This document shows, piece after piece, positions 56,293-64,000 of a stretch of 64,000 nucleotides of DNA. The number at the start of each line of letters is the position of its first letter. The first letter of the stretch is position 1. The notes beneath the pieces were generated by a model that saw nothing but the letters and a program-made list of their open reading frames with translations, was not told the DNA's origin and made no database searches. The translations under genes were made by a program, and so were the position numbers. Source of the stretch: Caldilineaceae bacterium (GTDB taxonomy: Bacteria > Chloroflexota > Anaerolineae > Caldilineales > Caldilineaceae); contig JAJDXQ010000015.1 in the NCBI GenBank assembly GCA_022823185.1, positions 62,001 to 126,000 of the forward strand. The letters are read 5' to 3'.

Positions 56293-56622
56293 GTGACAAC
56301 ATTAGAGAGAATCAGAGAATTGATTCCAGATATAACAGCAGCAGAGAAAGCTGAATTGCTCCAGTGGATTGTTCGTGACATCGGCGGCGCGTTTCCTGGC
56401 ATCGAAAGTAGGCCAGGAGTGCTGGGGGGTGATCCCTGTATTGTGCGCACGCGTATCCCTGTGTGGCTTTTGGCGCAAGCCAGAATCCTTGGCAGTAGTG
56501 AAGCTGAAATTCTCAGGGCTTATCCAACACTTCGTGCCGAGGACTTGACCAATGCTTGGGCATACTATCGAGCCAATAGAGAAGAAATTGAACAGCAGAT
56601 CAAAGAAAACGAGGCGGCATAG
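56293..56622 (+). CDS. DUF433 family antitoxin-like protein
   Basis: 109 residues from a GTG at 56293 with GGGAGAAAAGGA upstream. Residues 1-35 form a helical segment often fused to this family; DUF433 follows: IESRPGVLGGDPCIVRTRIP, then EAEILRAYPTLRAEDLTNAW. DUF433 genes are commonly next to DUF5615 genes, as here, and the pair is a predicted toxin-antitoxin system with a DNA-binding antitoxin. The toxin gene starts two bases after its stop. Confidence 0.86.
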   Translation: MTTLERIRELIPDITAAEKAELLQWIVRDIGGAFPGIESRPGVLGGDPCIVRTRIPVWLLAQARILGSSEAEILRAYPTLRAEDLTNAWAYYRANREEIEQQIKENEAA

Positions 56623-56624
56623 GA

Positions 56625-56919
56625 GTGGCCCGCCTGTACGCCGACGAAAACTTTCCATTTCCCGTCGTTGCAGGACTGCGATCATTGGGGCATGACGTCT
56701 TGACAATCCAAGAAGATGGCAAGGCAAATCGCGGCATTCCAGATGAAGACGTACTGTCAGTTGCGAGTACCTATATGCGGGCAGTTCTAACCATGAACCA
56801 TAGGGATTTCGTACGTCTACACTCTGGAATCGTCAACTCACTCTTGAATTGTCACTTGTACCTACGAGCGGGATTTTGAAAGGCAGTCCAGACGAGTCCA
56901 TGAGTCCATTGAAGAGTAG
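56625..56919 (+). pseudogene. Frameshifted DUF5615 (PIN-like) toxin
   Basis: From a GTG at 56625, the N-terminal DUF5615 pattern is intact (YADENFPFPVVAGLRSLGHD, GIPDEDVLSVASTYMRAVLT, MNHRDFVRLH). After RLH, at about 56823, the expected continuation lies in another frame: ESSTHS, then a TGA where Gly is expected, then IVTCTYERDFERQSRRVHES, ending at 56917-56919. The current frame instead ends at 56879 (84 residues). The C-terminal third, needed to complete the fold, is therefore lost, so the toxin is probably inactive. Confidence 0.7.
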
Positions 56920-57141
56920 GAAACATTGGAAGGTGAGCTGATTCGAGTAATTCGGGGTGCGTCTTGAGTCAGATTGTAGGTCTCTCCTGGTGTTTCTTCG
57001 GGCTGTCTACCGGATGGTGAAATTGCCAAATGCCGACACGCCCTTGCCAAACGCTGTAAGAACCCTCTGTCAGTGACACTTTCACCTACACATTGCTGAC
57101 CCAACCAGCTCAATTGTCGCATTTGGGCGCTTTATTCCACC

Positions 57142-58221
57142 ATGCCACATCCGCGCAAGAGTCCCGACCGACCTAAAGACACGCTAGATCGCACCAGCCA
57201 ACCGTCCAGTCAGTACGCCGCCGCCGGCGTCGACATCGAAGCCGGCAACCGCGCCGTCGAACTGATGAAAGCTGCCGTTCGCTCGACCTTCACGCCCGGC
57301 GTGCTCGCCGACGTCGGCAGCTTCGGCGGCCTCTTTGCCCTCTCCGATCTCCCCGCGCAGCCCCTGCTCGTCGCTTCCACCGACGGCGCCGGCACCAAGG
57401 TCAAGCTCGCCGCGGAGCACGGCGCCTGGCAAGGAATCGGCCATGACATCGTCAACCATTGCCTGAACGACATCCTCGTCCAGGGCGCACGCCCGCTCTT
57501 CTTCCTCGACTACGTCGCCGCCGACGAGCTCGTTCCGGAAAACGTGGCCGCAGTCGTGACCGGCATGGCCGAGGCCTGCAGCGCCGCCGGCTGCGCCCTC
57601 CTCGGCGGCGAAACCGCCGAAATGCCCGGCGTCTACACGCCCGGCTCCTGCGATGTGGCCGGAACCATCGTCGGCCTGGTCGATCGCGATTCCCTGCTGC
57701 CGCGCACACAAGTAATGCAACCGGGTGACCTCCTGTTCGGCCTGCCCAGCAGCGGACCCCACACAAACGGCTACTCTCTCATTCGCCGTATCCTCGCCGA
57801 TCACGACCTGAGCCAGCAGTTGGAAGATGGCCAAACGCTGCTCGACGCCGTACTCGCCCCCCATCGCTCCTATCTGCCCGCGCTCCTGAAACTGGAGGAA
57901 GCCGGCATCGCATTCAAGGGACTGGCCCACATCACCGGCGGCGGCCTCGTCGACAACGTGCCTCGCATCCTGCCGTCCGGGCTGCGCGCACGCATCAATC
58001 GCCGCAGCTGGAAAGTCCCTCTTCTCTTTCGCCTACTGCTCGACTGGAGTGGGATGGAACCTGAAGAAGCGTACCGCGTATTCAACATGGGGGTCGGCAT
58101 GGTCGTCGTCATCAGCGCAGACCAAACAGGCATGATCCAGACTGCACTGCCCGAAGCCATCCCCATCGGCGCTTTGACCGCCAGCAACCAGCCAGACCCA
58201 GATGTTGTCTTCGAGGAATAA
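57142..58221 (+). CDS. purM: Phosphoribosylformylglycinamidine cyclo-ligase
   Basis: 359 residues. PurM makes aminoimidazole ribonucleotide from FGAM with ATP in purine synthesis. The marks are YAAAGVDIEAGNRAVELMK, LVASTDGAGTKVKLAAEHGA, IGHDIVNHCLNDILVQGARP, LFFLDYVAADELVPENVAAV, ALLGGETAEMPGVY and HITGGGLVDNVPRILPSGL. The C-terminal end is slightly shorter than usual but complete through the VFNMGVGMVVVI motif. It stands alone, with about 220 bases before it that show nothing clear. Confidence 0.96.
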   Translation: MPHPRKSPDRPKDTLDRTSQPSSQYAAAGVDIEAGNRAVELMKAAVRSTFTPGVLADVGSFGGLFALSDLPAQPLLVASTDGAGTKVKLAAEHGAWQGIGHDIVNHCLNDILVQGARPLFFLDYVAADELVPENVAAVVTGMAEACSAAGCALLGGETAEMPGVYTPGSCDVAGTIVGLVDRDSLLPRTQVMQPGDLLFGLPSSGPHTNGYSLIRRILADHDLSQQLEDGQTLLDAVLAPHRSYLPALLKLEEAGIAFKGLAHITGGGLVDNVPRILPSGLRARINRRSWKVPLLFRLLLDWSGMEPEEAYRVFNMGVGMVVVISADQTGMIQTALPEAIPIGALTASNQPDPDVVFEE

Positions 58222-58549
58222 CCTGTCGCCCGGTCAACCGAGGTCCGAAAGGCATCGTATTCCGTTCGCAAAACGACAGCCAACCACAGCACGAACAGGG
58301 GCTGGGCGCTGCTGACAACGGTCAGACCAGCCAGTGGCGGAAGCCAGTGTGATCCGGACTTATGGATGGCCACCCAGCAACGCAGAAGACTCGGTTACCC
58401 CACCCATGTCCAACGCGACCCTTCGCGTGCCTTCGCGGATCAAAAAAACGTTGTTCGCGGCCCTTATTTGCACTTTGCGGAGGACAATCGTGTTCTCCGC
58501 GTTTCCCGCTTTCTGAATTCCCGTCCGCTCCATACCTGAAGGAGTCGCC
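58222..58549. other. Intergenic region
   Basis: About 330 bases between purM and the enoyl-CoA hydratase gene. It holds a low-complexity string, CCTTCGCGTGCCTTCGCGGA, then AAAAAAACGTTGTTC, the last part shared with 17042-17054. I see no gene. Confidence 0.4.
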
Positions 58550-59332
58550 ATGACCACCGACCTCGTTCAACTCACATACCAAGGGCCAATCGCAACCATC
58601 GTCCTCAACCGCGCCGACAAGCTCAACGCACTCAATTCTGAGATGTTGACCGCCCTCGAAGCGTACGCGCACGAGCTGGACTGCAACCAGGACGTGCGCG
58701 TCGTCCTCCTCGCCGCCACAGGCAGAGCATTCTGCGTCGGCGCCGATATCTTCGAGTGGAGTGACCTGACGCCGCTGGAAATGGGCCGCCGCTGGATTCG
58801 CGACGGCCACCGCATCTTCACACGTTACGCGCGCCTGCCCCAGCCGGTTATCGCCGTTCTCAATGGCTACACCTTCGGCGGCGGGCTCGAACTGGCGCTG
58901 GCCGCAGACCTGCGCCTCGCCGCCGCAGGCGCGCAACTCTCCTTCCCGGAGGTAAAGCTGGGGGTCATCCCAGGCTGGGGAGGCACGCAACGCCTCACCC
59001 AGCTCATCGGACCCAGCCGGGCCAAGCAGATGATCTTCAGCGGAGAACGAGTGGCAGCCGAGCAGGCCGAAGCGTGGGGACTTGTGAACGAGGCCGTGCC
59101 GGCCGACCAACTGGCCGGGCGCGCGCTCGGCCTGGCCAAAACCATCGCGGCCAACGGTCCGGTCGCCGTGCAAATGACCAAACAGCTCATCGACTCTGCC
59201 AGCCCGGCCGCCGGCGACAACGCAGCCGTCCTCGAATCGATCGCCGGCAGCCTGGCCTCATACACGGCAGACGCCCAGGAAGGCGTTTCCGCCTTTCGCC
59301 AGCGCCGCCAGCCGCAGTTCAGCGGACGTTAA
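58550..59332 (+). CDS. Enoyl-CoA hydratase/isomerase family protein
   Basis: 260 residues, the normal crotonase length. RADKLNALNSEMLTALEAY, FCVGADIFEWSDL with the oxyanion Gly, and GGGLELALAADLRLAA, which is normally followed by the catalytic Glu region ASFGQPEI, here LSFPEVKLGVIPGWGGTQRL with Glu retained. It hydrates or isomerises enoyl-CoA in the cytosol. GAAGGAG lies six bases before the ATG. It does not adjoin the acyl-CoA cluster at 7-10 kb but could act with it. Confidence 0.92.
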   Translation: MTTDLVQLTYQGPIATIVLNRADKLNALNSEMLTALEAYAHELDCNQDVRVVLLAATGRAFCVGADIFEWSDLTPLEMGRRWIRDGHRIFTRYARLPQPVIAVLNGYTFGGGLELALAADLRLAAAGAQLSFPEVKLGVIPGWGGTQRLTQLIGPSRAKQMIFSGERVAAEQAEAWGLVNEAVPADQLAGRALGLAKTIAANGPVAVQMTKQLIDSASPAAGDNAAVLESIAGSLASYTADAQEGVSAFRQRRQPQFSGR

Positions 59333-59484
59333 GCGCTTTTCCGGTTTGTTACTGCCTCTTGTCAAAGTTATGATGGTCTAACTGCCACCGACAAGCGCAA
59401 GTATCTTAGTGATAGACCGAGGGCGAAAGGTGTACTACCGCCTTCTCCCTTGGAACTGGCTCAGAGGGTCAGAAGGAGTGGTCA

Positions 59485-59706
59485 ATGGCGAAGCAGTTGA
59501 CGGCTATTATTGAACGAGAAGGCGATGGTTATGTTTCACTCTGTTCAGAGCTCGACATTGCAAGTCAGGGAGAAACCGTTGCAGAGGCTCGCGAGAATTT
59601 GAAGGAGGCTCTCGAACTGTTCTTCGAGACCGCTTCTGCCAGCGAAATAAAGAGTCGCTTACACCATGAAGTATATGTGACTCAGGTGGAAGTCGCCGTT
59701 GCCTAG
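59485..59706 (+). CDS. HicB family antitoxin
   Basis: 73 residues from the ATG at 59485 (AGAAGGAG upstream). The HicB fold is clear: AIIEREGDGYVSLCSELDIA, then GETVAEARENLKEALELFFE, and EVYVTQVEVAV at the end. It lacks the additional C-terminal RHH or HTH domain of long HicB proteins. The hicA reading frame begins at a TTG overlapping its end by eight bases but is broken, so the antitoxin now seems orphaned. It is a paralogue of the decayed hicB at 10333-10576. Confidence 0.85.
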   Translation: MAKQLTAIIEREGDGYVSLCSELDIASQGETVAEARENLKEALELFFETASASEIKSRLHHEVYVTQVEVAVA

Positions 59707-59917
59707 GCTACGCGTGCTATCGGGTCGTGAGGTTCGCAGGATCCTGGCGCATAACGGATTCGCTGAGGTGCGTTGATGAGGCAGTCACGTGATTATGCAA
59801 AAGGCGGCCCCTGGGAAAACGATCACCGTCCCGGTTCCAGACCACAGAGAACTAAGGACGGGAACCCTTATGTCAATCATTCGCCAATCGCAGTTACCCA
59901 GGGCGTTCTTCGAGTGA
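59699..59917 (+). pseudogene. HicA-type mRNA interferase with two in-frame stops
   Basis: The frame from a TTG at 59699 encodes PRLRVLSGREVRRILAHNGF, then AEVR, two adjacent TGA codons (59774-59779), then GSHVIMQK and PVPDHRELRTGTLMSIIRQ to a stop at 59915-59917. The family has basic residues where the TGA codons stand, so each TGA is a single C-to-T change from CGA. There is no frameshift. The GSH motif with the catalytic His is preserved after the stops. Confidence 0.74.
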
Positions 59918-59971
59918 AGGGCACCCGTCGCCAAAGTCTACAAGCGAGTCTAAACTCAGGTCCTCCCTAAG

Positions 59972-60778
59972 TTACATCCTCTCGATCACCTCGCCGCAAT
60001 GGGGACACCTCACCGGAGGCCTCGCCTCCTCCTGCAACGCCTCCATGAAACCCGACCCCAAAATGCCCGCCGGCAGCGCAAACAGCCCAATTCCCACGAT
60101 CGCGATGACCCCCGCCAGCAGCCGCCCCGCCGCCGTCACCGGAAACACGTCGCCGTAGCCCACCGTCGTCAACGTGATGATGCTCCACCACATCGCCTTG
60201 GGAATGCTGGCGAACTCCTCCGGCTGCGCCCCGTTTTCCGCGAAAAACATCAGCGACGACGTCATCACCAGCAGCAGAAAGAGGACCGACACAACCGCTG
60301 TCAGCTCACCCCGCTTCGTGTGTAACACCCTGCCCAGCGTGCGCAAGCTGGAGAAGTACCGGCTCAACCGCACGATGCGCGCCAGCAGCCGCACCAACCG
60401 CAGAAATCGCAGGTCGAGCCCGCGCAGATTCACGAAGAAAACAAGGTACACCGGCAGAACCGCCATCAGGTCAATCAGCGCCAGCGGAGAGACCATATAC
60501 CGCAGTCGCCCCTTCACAGGATGGGCGTATTTCGCATCCTCTGTGCAGGTCCAGACCCGCAGCGCATATTCTACCGTAAATATGCCGACCGATGTGACCT
60601 CAAAAAGGTGAAACGCCCGCGGGGAAATGAGGTGGATCCCCTCCACCGTCCCCACGATCAGCGCGACGACATTGAGCGTGATCAGCGCGATCAAGAATAT
60701 ATCGAAGATCTGGCTGGCGCGGTGGCCCGGCGCCGCCTCCTCGATGATCTCGTAGACCGACTTCTTGAGAGATGTCAT
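59972..60778 (-). CDS. Voltage-gated potassium channel family protein
   Basis: 268 residues, six membrane segments. S4 is rich in Arg at every third place (GLDLRFLRLVRLLARIVRLS), the pore has the potassium filter TTVGYGD, and the pore helix MWWSIITL precedes it. The C-terminal end carries a small zinc ribbon half (CPHCGEVIERM), which is common in bacterial channels of this type. It should carry K+ out when the membrane is depolarised. It is monocistronic. Confidence 0.93.
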   Translation of the reverse strand: MTSLKKSVYEIIEEAAPGHRASQIFDIFLIALITLNVVALIVGTVEGIHLISPRAFHLFEVTSVGIFTVEYALRVWTCTEDAKYAHPVKGRLRYMVSPLALIDLMAVLPVYLVFFVNLRGLDLRFLRLVRLLARIVRLSRYFSSLRTLGRVLHTKRGELTAVVSVLFLLLVMTSSLMFFAENGAQPEEFASIPKAMWWSIITLTTVGYGDVFPVTAAGRLLAGVIAIVGIGLFALPAGILGSGFMEALQEEARPPVRCPHCGEVIERM

Positions 60779-61011
60779 CTGCGATCAGACAATGATAGGA
60801 TCCGCAGATCTCGCAAGCCTATTCTGTCGATGCTCTGTTGCGAAACGCCGGTTGGCCCCAGGCTTTTCGGGTATGGGCAAAGACCGGTCGTTTCTATAGA
60901 AGGGCGACTTCGGCCGCGGCCGCGTCATGTCTCGACACGGACGACCGCATCACCTGCCAGAATAACTGGAATCTGAGCTTCTTGCATAGGGGACATCGAA
61001 CGCCGCGGAAG

Positions 61012-61085
<74 letters not shown>

Positions 61086-61250
61086 TTGCCTTTCATGCTG
61101 TCAAGGTCCAACCCTTGCCAAAGCACAGCCGAGTATAGCATCGACCCTACTTTTGGCAAATTCAGCCCCGCATTGCAAAATGATGTCACCGTCATCGAAT
61201 CGCGTCCGCGTCCCCTTTCAGACGCCGACCAATCCCCCCACAGGACGCCT

Positions 61251-61469
61251 ATGCTCCGCTTCAGGCCCCGCAGCCGGTTCCTTAACCGAATCTCCTTCGC
61301 CCTGGTGATTGGGGCCGGACTCTTCGGCTGGCTCTACGCCTCCGCCAACTGGCAACCGGATCCCTCAGAAATCAATATGGATTCGCTGTTTGGCGGCGAA
61401 GACTGGATTGACATCATCGCCGGCATCATCGAGGACGCCATTCAGACTTTCCAGGCGATCACCGGTTGA
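61251..61469 (+). CDS. Possible small membrane protein
   Basis: 72 residues from an ATG at 61251, with one membrane helix (ISFALVIGAGLFGWLYASA) and an acidic tail (GGEDWIDIIAGIIEDAIQTF) with amphipathic character. I do not recognise the family. The composition is like that of coding DNA and the size is plausible, but support is only the open frame and helix. Confidence 0.4.
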   Translation: MLRFRPRSRFLNRISFALVIGAGLFGWLYASANWQPDPSEINMDSLFGGEDWIDIIAGIIEDAIQTFQAITG

Positions 61470-61515
61470 CGACTCAACTGCGCGCGCGTCCCCTTCCCGG
61501 TTGTGTAACTCAGCC

Positions 61516-62922
61516 TTACGGCGCGTGTACGCAGACCTGCCCTTCCCTCGCATTCAAATAGCGGCACAGCTCCCGGTAGGCCGGCCGAAACGTCGGCGCG
61601 CCGCAACACGGGCTTGGCTCCATAATCCCCCACCAATACTGCTCCTCATCCTCGGGGTCGCCGTCGCTTAACCACGCCAGATTCGGCATCGTGATTAAAC
61701 TCATCAGGCCGATCCACGGCCGCCAATTGGCGTCAGCCCACTCATAGGCCCGCTTCAAATACTCAGCCTGCACCGCAAAGTCGATGCCTGCGTCCCTGCC
61801 GTGCCAGCGATAGTTCGGATTGACCGGATCCGAAGTCCAACCAAACTCCAGCAGGACAATCTGCTTGTCAGCGTCGCCATGACGCTCCATGATCCCGCGA
61901 ATGTCCTCTACGTGTCGAAAACTGAAGAACCGATGCCCACCATAGCGAGCCTCCGCCGCCGCGGTATCGGGGTCCAATTCCGGCGGCGCCGCAAACCCGA
62001 CGCCATGAACGCCAAGCGCGTCGAAATAGCCATCGCTGCTCCCGCCCATTGCCTCGTACATCTGCTCGTAGTACAGTTCGTCCGGCATTGCCAGCTCGTT
62101 GTTGTCCCCTGTCGGCGCCATCCCAGCGCTGACAACGATCGCATTCGGGTTCGCCTGCTTGATCGCCTCATACGCCCTGCCAAGAAAATACACGTACTCA
62201 GCCGGGTTCGGGCGCTTGTGCCCCCACTCGCGGCTCAAATTCGGCTCATTCCAAATCTGATAGGCCTGAATGCAGCCAACCGCTCCCGGTTTGCAGCTAT
62301 ACCGGCTGGCCAGCGCAAAGACATAATCGGCAAAATGGTCAGCGCTCTCAGGCGGAAGACCGGCCCAAAAATCCCGCTTCTGCGGGTCAGTGGAAATCCG
62401 CGCCAAAAGCTTCAGATTGCCGTCGTTCACCTGCTGTACCACCCTGTCTGAAAACGACCAGTCCAAGTGCCCCTTTCCTGCGCCCTCTATATTTTCCCAG
62501 GCAAACGTCTGTTTGACCCAGTGAAAACCAGCCTCGCGAATCAGATTCAAATCCCGCTCCGCTACCTCCGGCCTCCACCACAGAAATGCCTGGGTACCGA
62601 AATCAGGGCTCTCCATCGTCGCCGGCAGAAAGCCGCTTGCCCCGGCCTGTTCCGTATCCGCCGAGGGTGGCGCCGGTGGCTGCTCCTCCGTCGCCGTCGG
62701 TGTTGCCGTGTCCGCCGGCTCTGGCGTTGACGTAGCCGGTTCGCTTGTTGCTGTCGCAGTCGGGGGCGCCGGCGTATCAGTCGGCGCCTGGCTCGTCTCC
62801 CCCATCGGCGTAGACGTCTTGGTCGGCGTTGTCGTGGGACCTTCGTTAGATCTGTCGCAAGCAGCCAGAGTAATCAGACCGAGAAAGAGTATCCCGATAA
62901 GCATGCGGCGTTGCAGGGTCAT
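61516..62922 (-). CDS. Secreted glycoside hydrolase-like lipoprotein (GH-A TIM barrel)
   Basis: 468 residues. Lipobox LITLAAC at residues 16-22, then a Thr/Pro/Ala-rich linker to about residue 90. The domain that follows has [35 protein letters not shown], the acid/base motif [13 protein letters not shown] (Asn-Glu-Pro) and a C-terminal candidate nucleophile in [13 protein letters not shown]. These are typical of clan GH-A enzymes such as GH39 and GH5, which cleave beta-glycosides. The substrate is not known. It faces outward and is lipid-anchored. Confidence 0.84.
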   Translation of the reverse strand: MTLQRRMLIGILFLGLITLAACDRSNEGPTTTPTKTSTPMGETSQAPTDTPAPPTATATSEPATSTPEPADTATPTATEEQPPAPPSADTEQAGASGFLPATMESPDFGTQAFLWWRPEVAERDLNLIREAGFHWVKQTFAWENIEGAGKGHLDWSFSDRVVQQVNDGNLKLLARISTDPQKRDFWAGLPPESADHFADYVFALASRYSCKPGAVGCIQAYQIWNEPNLSREWGHKRPNPAEYVYFLGRAYEAIKQANPNAIVVSAGMAPTGDNNELAMPDELYYEQMYEAMGGSSDGYFDALGVHGVGFAAPPELDPDTAAAEARYGGHRFFSFRHVEDIRGIMERHGDADKQIVLLEFGWTSDPVNPNYRWHGRDAGIDFAVQAEYLKRAYEWADANWRPWIGLMSLITMPNLAWLSDGDPEDEEQYWWGIMEPSPCCGAPTFRPAYRELCRYLNAREGQVCVHAP

Positions 62923-63281
62923 GGCAAAACCTTATCGAACGGAAGAATCTGAAATCGGATCCTATACACCTGCAGCGGCGCAGCCTTGGCTGACGTCCAG
63001 CACTGAGCCGCCTCCGAACAGGGAGTCGGTCGCTCCGAACGATGCAGGCATATGCAAAACATAACGGCCCCGGACCCATGGGCCCGTTGCCGTCGCAGCC
63101 TTCTTTACCGGGGGAAGCCGTACCATTGTAAGTGAGAATGAAGAGAATGGGAAAAATGCTGGCTCAGATTGACACTGTTCTGATGTCGACCCGCTATCCC
63201 GACCGTCTGCCCGCCGCCCTCCTTTTCCGCTCACACTCGCAGCGGCCAGAAATCCCCCGTGTCACCGGCCGCAGCAACCGC

Positions 63282-63803
63282 TCACCTTGTAATTTCCCAG
63301 GCCAAATGCTGGATCTCCGGCAGTATCAGCTTCTCCATCGCCAACCTGACCGCATTGGTCGACCCCGGCAAACTGATGATCGCGCAGTCCCGGTACGTTC
63401 CCGCGGTCGCGCGACTCAGCATCGCGGCCGCCCCTACCTCTTCATAACTGAGTACGCGAAATATCTCCCCGAATCCGGGCAGCTCCTTTTCCAATGCACG
63501 CGAAAGGACGTCATACGTGCGATCCCTCTTGCTCACGCCGGTGCCGCCATTGAATACGATGACCTGCGCGCCGCTGCCGCTAAAATCTTCCAGCGCCTCG
63601 GATACCTCTTCCGGCTCATCGCGCACGATGCGGGTCGCGATCACCTGATGGCCCTCGGCCTCGGCCATCTGGCGTATCGCCTGGCCGCTGCGGTCCGTTT
63701 CGGGCGTGCGTGTGTCCGAGACGGTCACGATTGCAAAGGCGATTCTCCCCTTTTCTTCTTCCGCCTGCCGCCGATGCTCTTCGGAGCTCATTCCATTCTT
63801 CAT
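63282..63803 (-). CDS. moaB: Molybdenum cofactor biosynthesis protein MoaB/MogA family
   Basis: 173 residues. [40 protein letters not shown] (the GGTG and TxxxRD loop), and [20 protein letters not shown], with [20 protein letters not shown] near the end, match MoaB/MogA. These adenylate molybdopterin before molybdenum insertion. Other moa/moe genes are not in the window. ATG at 63791 is an alternative start. It is slightly longer at the N-terminus than the classical E. coli MoaB. Confidence 0.93.
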   Translation of the reverse strand: MKNGMSSEEHRRQAEEEKGRIAFAIVTVSDTRTPETDRSGQAIRQMAEAEGHQVIATRIVRDEPEEVSEALEDFSGSGAQVIVFNGGTGVSKRDRTYDVLSRALEKELPGFGEIFRVLSYEEVGAAAMLSRATAGTYRDCAIISLPGSTNAVRLAMEKLILPEIQHLAWEITR

Positions 63804-64000
63804 GGTTTACCCTCTCATCACGTAAATGTCAATGAAAACGCGCGAAGTTTACAAGGCGCGCAAAAAATCTTGGCGCCTTTGCGCGCACATCTCTCCTGAG
63901 CATTATACATCCGATTCGGGAATGCGGCTCCCCTTAGCCTCCAATCAGGTGCAATCCGGATTTGGGGTAGTCTGGAAGAGCCGGCTGCATGACTCATCGT

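Noticed and set aside
59774..59779. Selenocysteine coding at the two TGA codons in hicA
   Set aside because: The codons replace basic residues, are adjacent, and no SECIS-like element or selenocysteine genes are seen nearby; C-to-T mutation is simpler.
60860..60990. Minus-strand scrap reading MSPMQEAQIPVILAGDAVV
   Set aside because: It resembles the start of a small co-occurring domain but is only about 23 residues before a stop; too weak to call.

Overview
The window is a GC-rich bacterial chromosome segment of about 64 kb, with no rRNA, CRISPR array, transposase or prophage that I can recognise. Gene content suggests Chloroflexota, perhaps an Anaerolineae or Caldilineae relative. The pointers are Tat/lipobox substrate-binding proteins with Ala/Pro-rich linkers, several sugar-type ABC cassettes beside orphan catabolic enzymes, a radical SAM/DUF2344 pair, ribosomal proteins with long low-complexity tails, and an ArmA/Rmt-like 16S rRNA methyltransferase. 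This placement is inference, not proof.

Layout. 1-3.2 kb (minus): a truncated MDR dehydrogenase, a MetF + MetV-like methylene-THF reductase pair and an RraA-family protein. 3.7-6.4 kb (plus): an S41 protease, SmpB and the Rmt-like methyltransferase. 6.5-10.1 kb (minus): GNAT, MaoC hydratase, CaiB/BaiF CoA-transferase and acyl-CoA dehydrogenase, an acyl-CoA module. 10.1-12.7 kb: a small accessory patch holding a decayed hicBA module, a low-GC single-gene AAA ATPase-DUF4435 protein resembling a fused PARIS-type defence effector, and a decayed GxxExxY gene. 12.7-16.7 kb (minus): a MatB-like ligase, tdk, and ribosomal genes rpmE, rpmA and rplU behind a good sigma-70 promoter. 17.4-20.4 kb: a CrtI-like desaturase behind a palindromic operator candidate, and an MlrC-like M81 protein.

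20.7-26.0 kb (plus): a sugar-type ABC cassette, a redoxin and a SelA-like PLP enzyme. 26.1-28.4 kb: a lower-GC patch of small genes, remnants and a Phd/PIN toxin-antitoxin pair. 28.6-33.8 kb: an enolase-superfamily enzyme, RidA, tRNA-Glu and the radical SAM/DUF2344 pair. 33.9-39.8 kb (minus): a second ABC operon with a ceramidase-like and a Gfo/Idh/MocA gene, with a palindrome over its -10 box. 40.6-42.9 kb: a multi-TM-SPFH fusion followed by a PA-IL-like lectin. 43.0-51.6 kb (minus): RraA, aminotransferase, RidA, dipeptidase, cytochrome c, a propeller protein, a divergent GroEL paralogue and threonine synthase.

52.0-56.1 kb: an ABC-2 exporter. 56.3-59.9 kb: a DUF433/DUF5615 pair with a broken toxin, purM, enoyl-CoA hydratase, and intact hicB with a broken hicA. 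60-64 kb: a potassium channel, tRNA-Val, a secreted glycosidase-like lipoprotein and MoaB.

The main theme is heterotrophic uptake and catabolism of sugars, carboxylic acids and peptides, interrupted by small toxin-antitoxin or defence patches. Three toxin genes there are inactivated: two hicA copies and one DUF5615. The strongest candidates for unusual biology are the one-gene ATPase-DUF4435 protein, the intrinsic Rmt-like methyltransferase, the GroEL paralogue lacking the usual catalytic Asp, and the TM-SPFH fusion.
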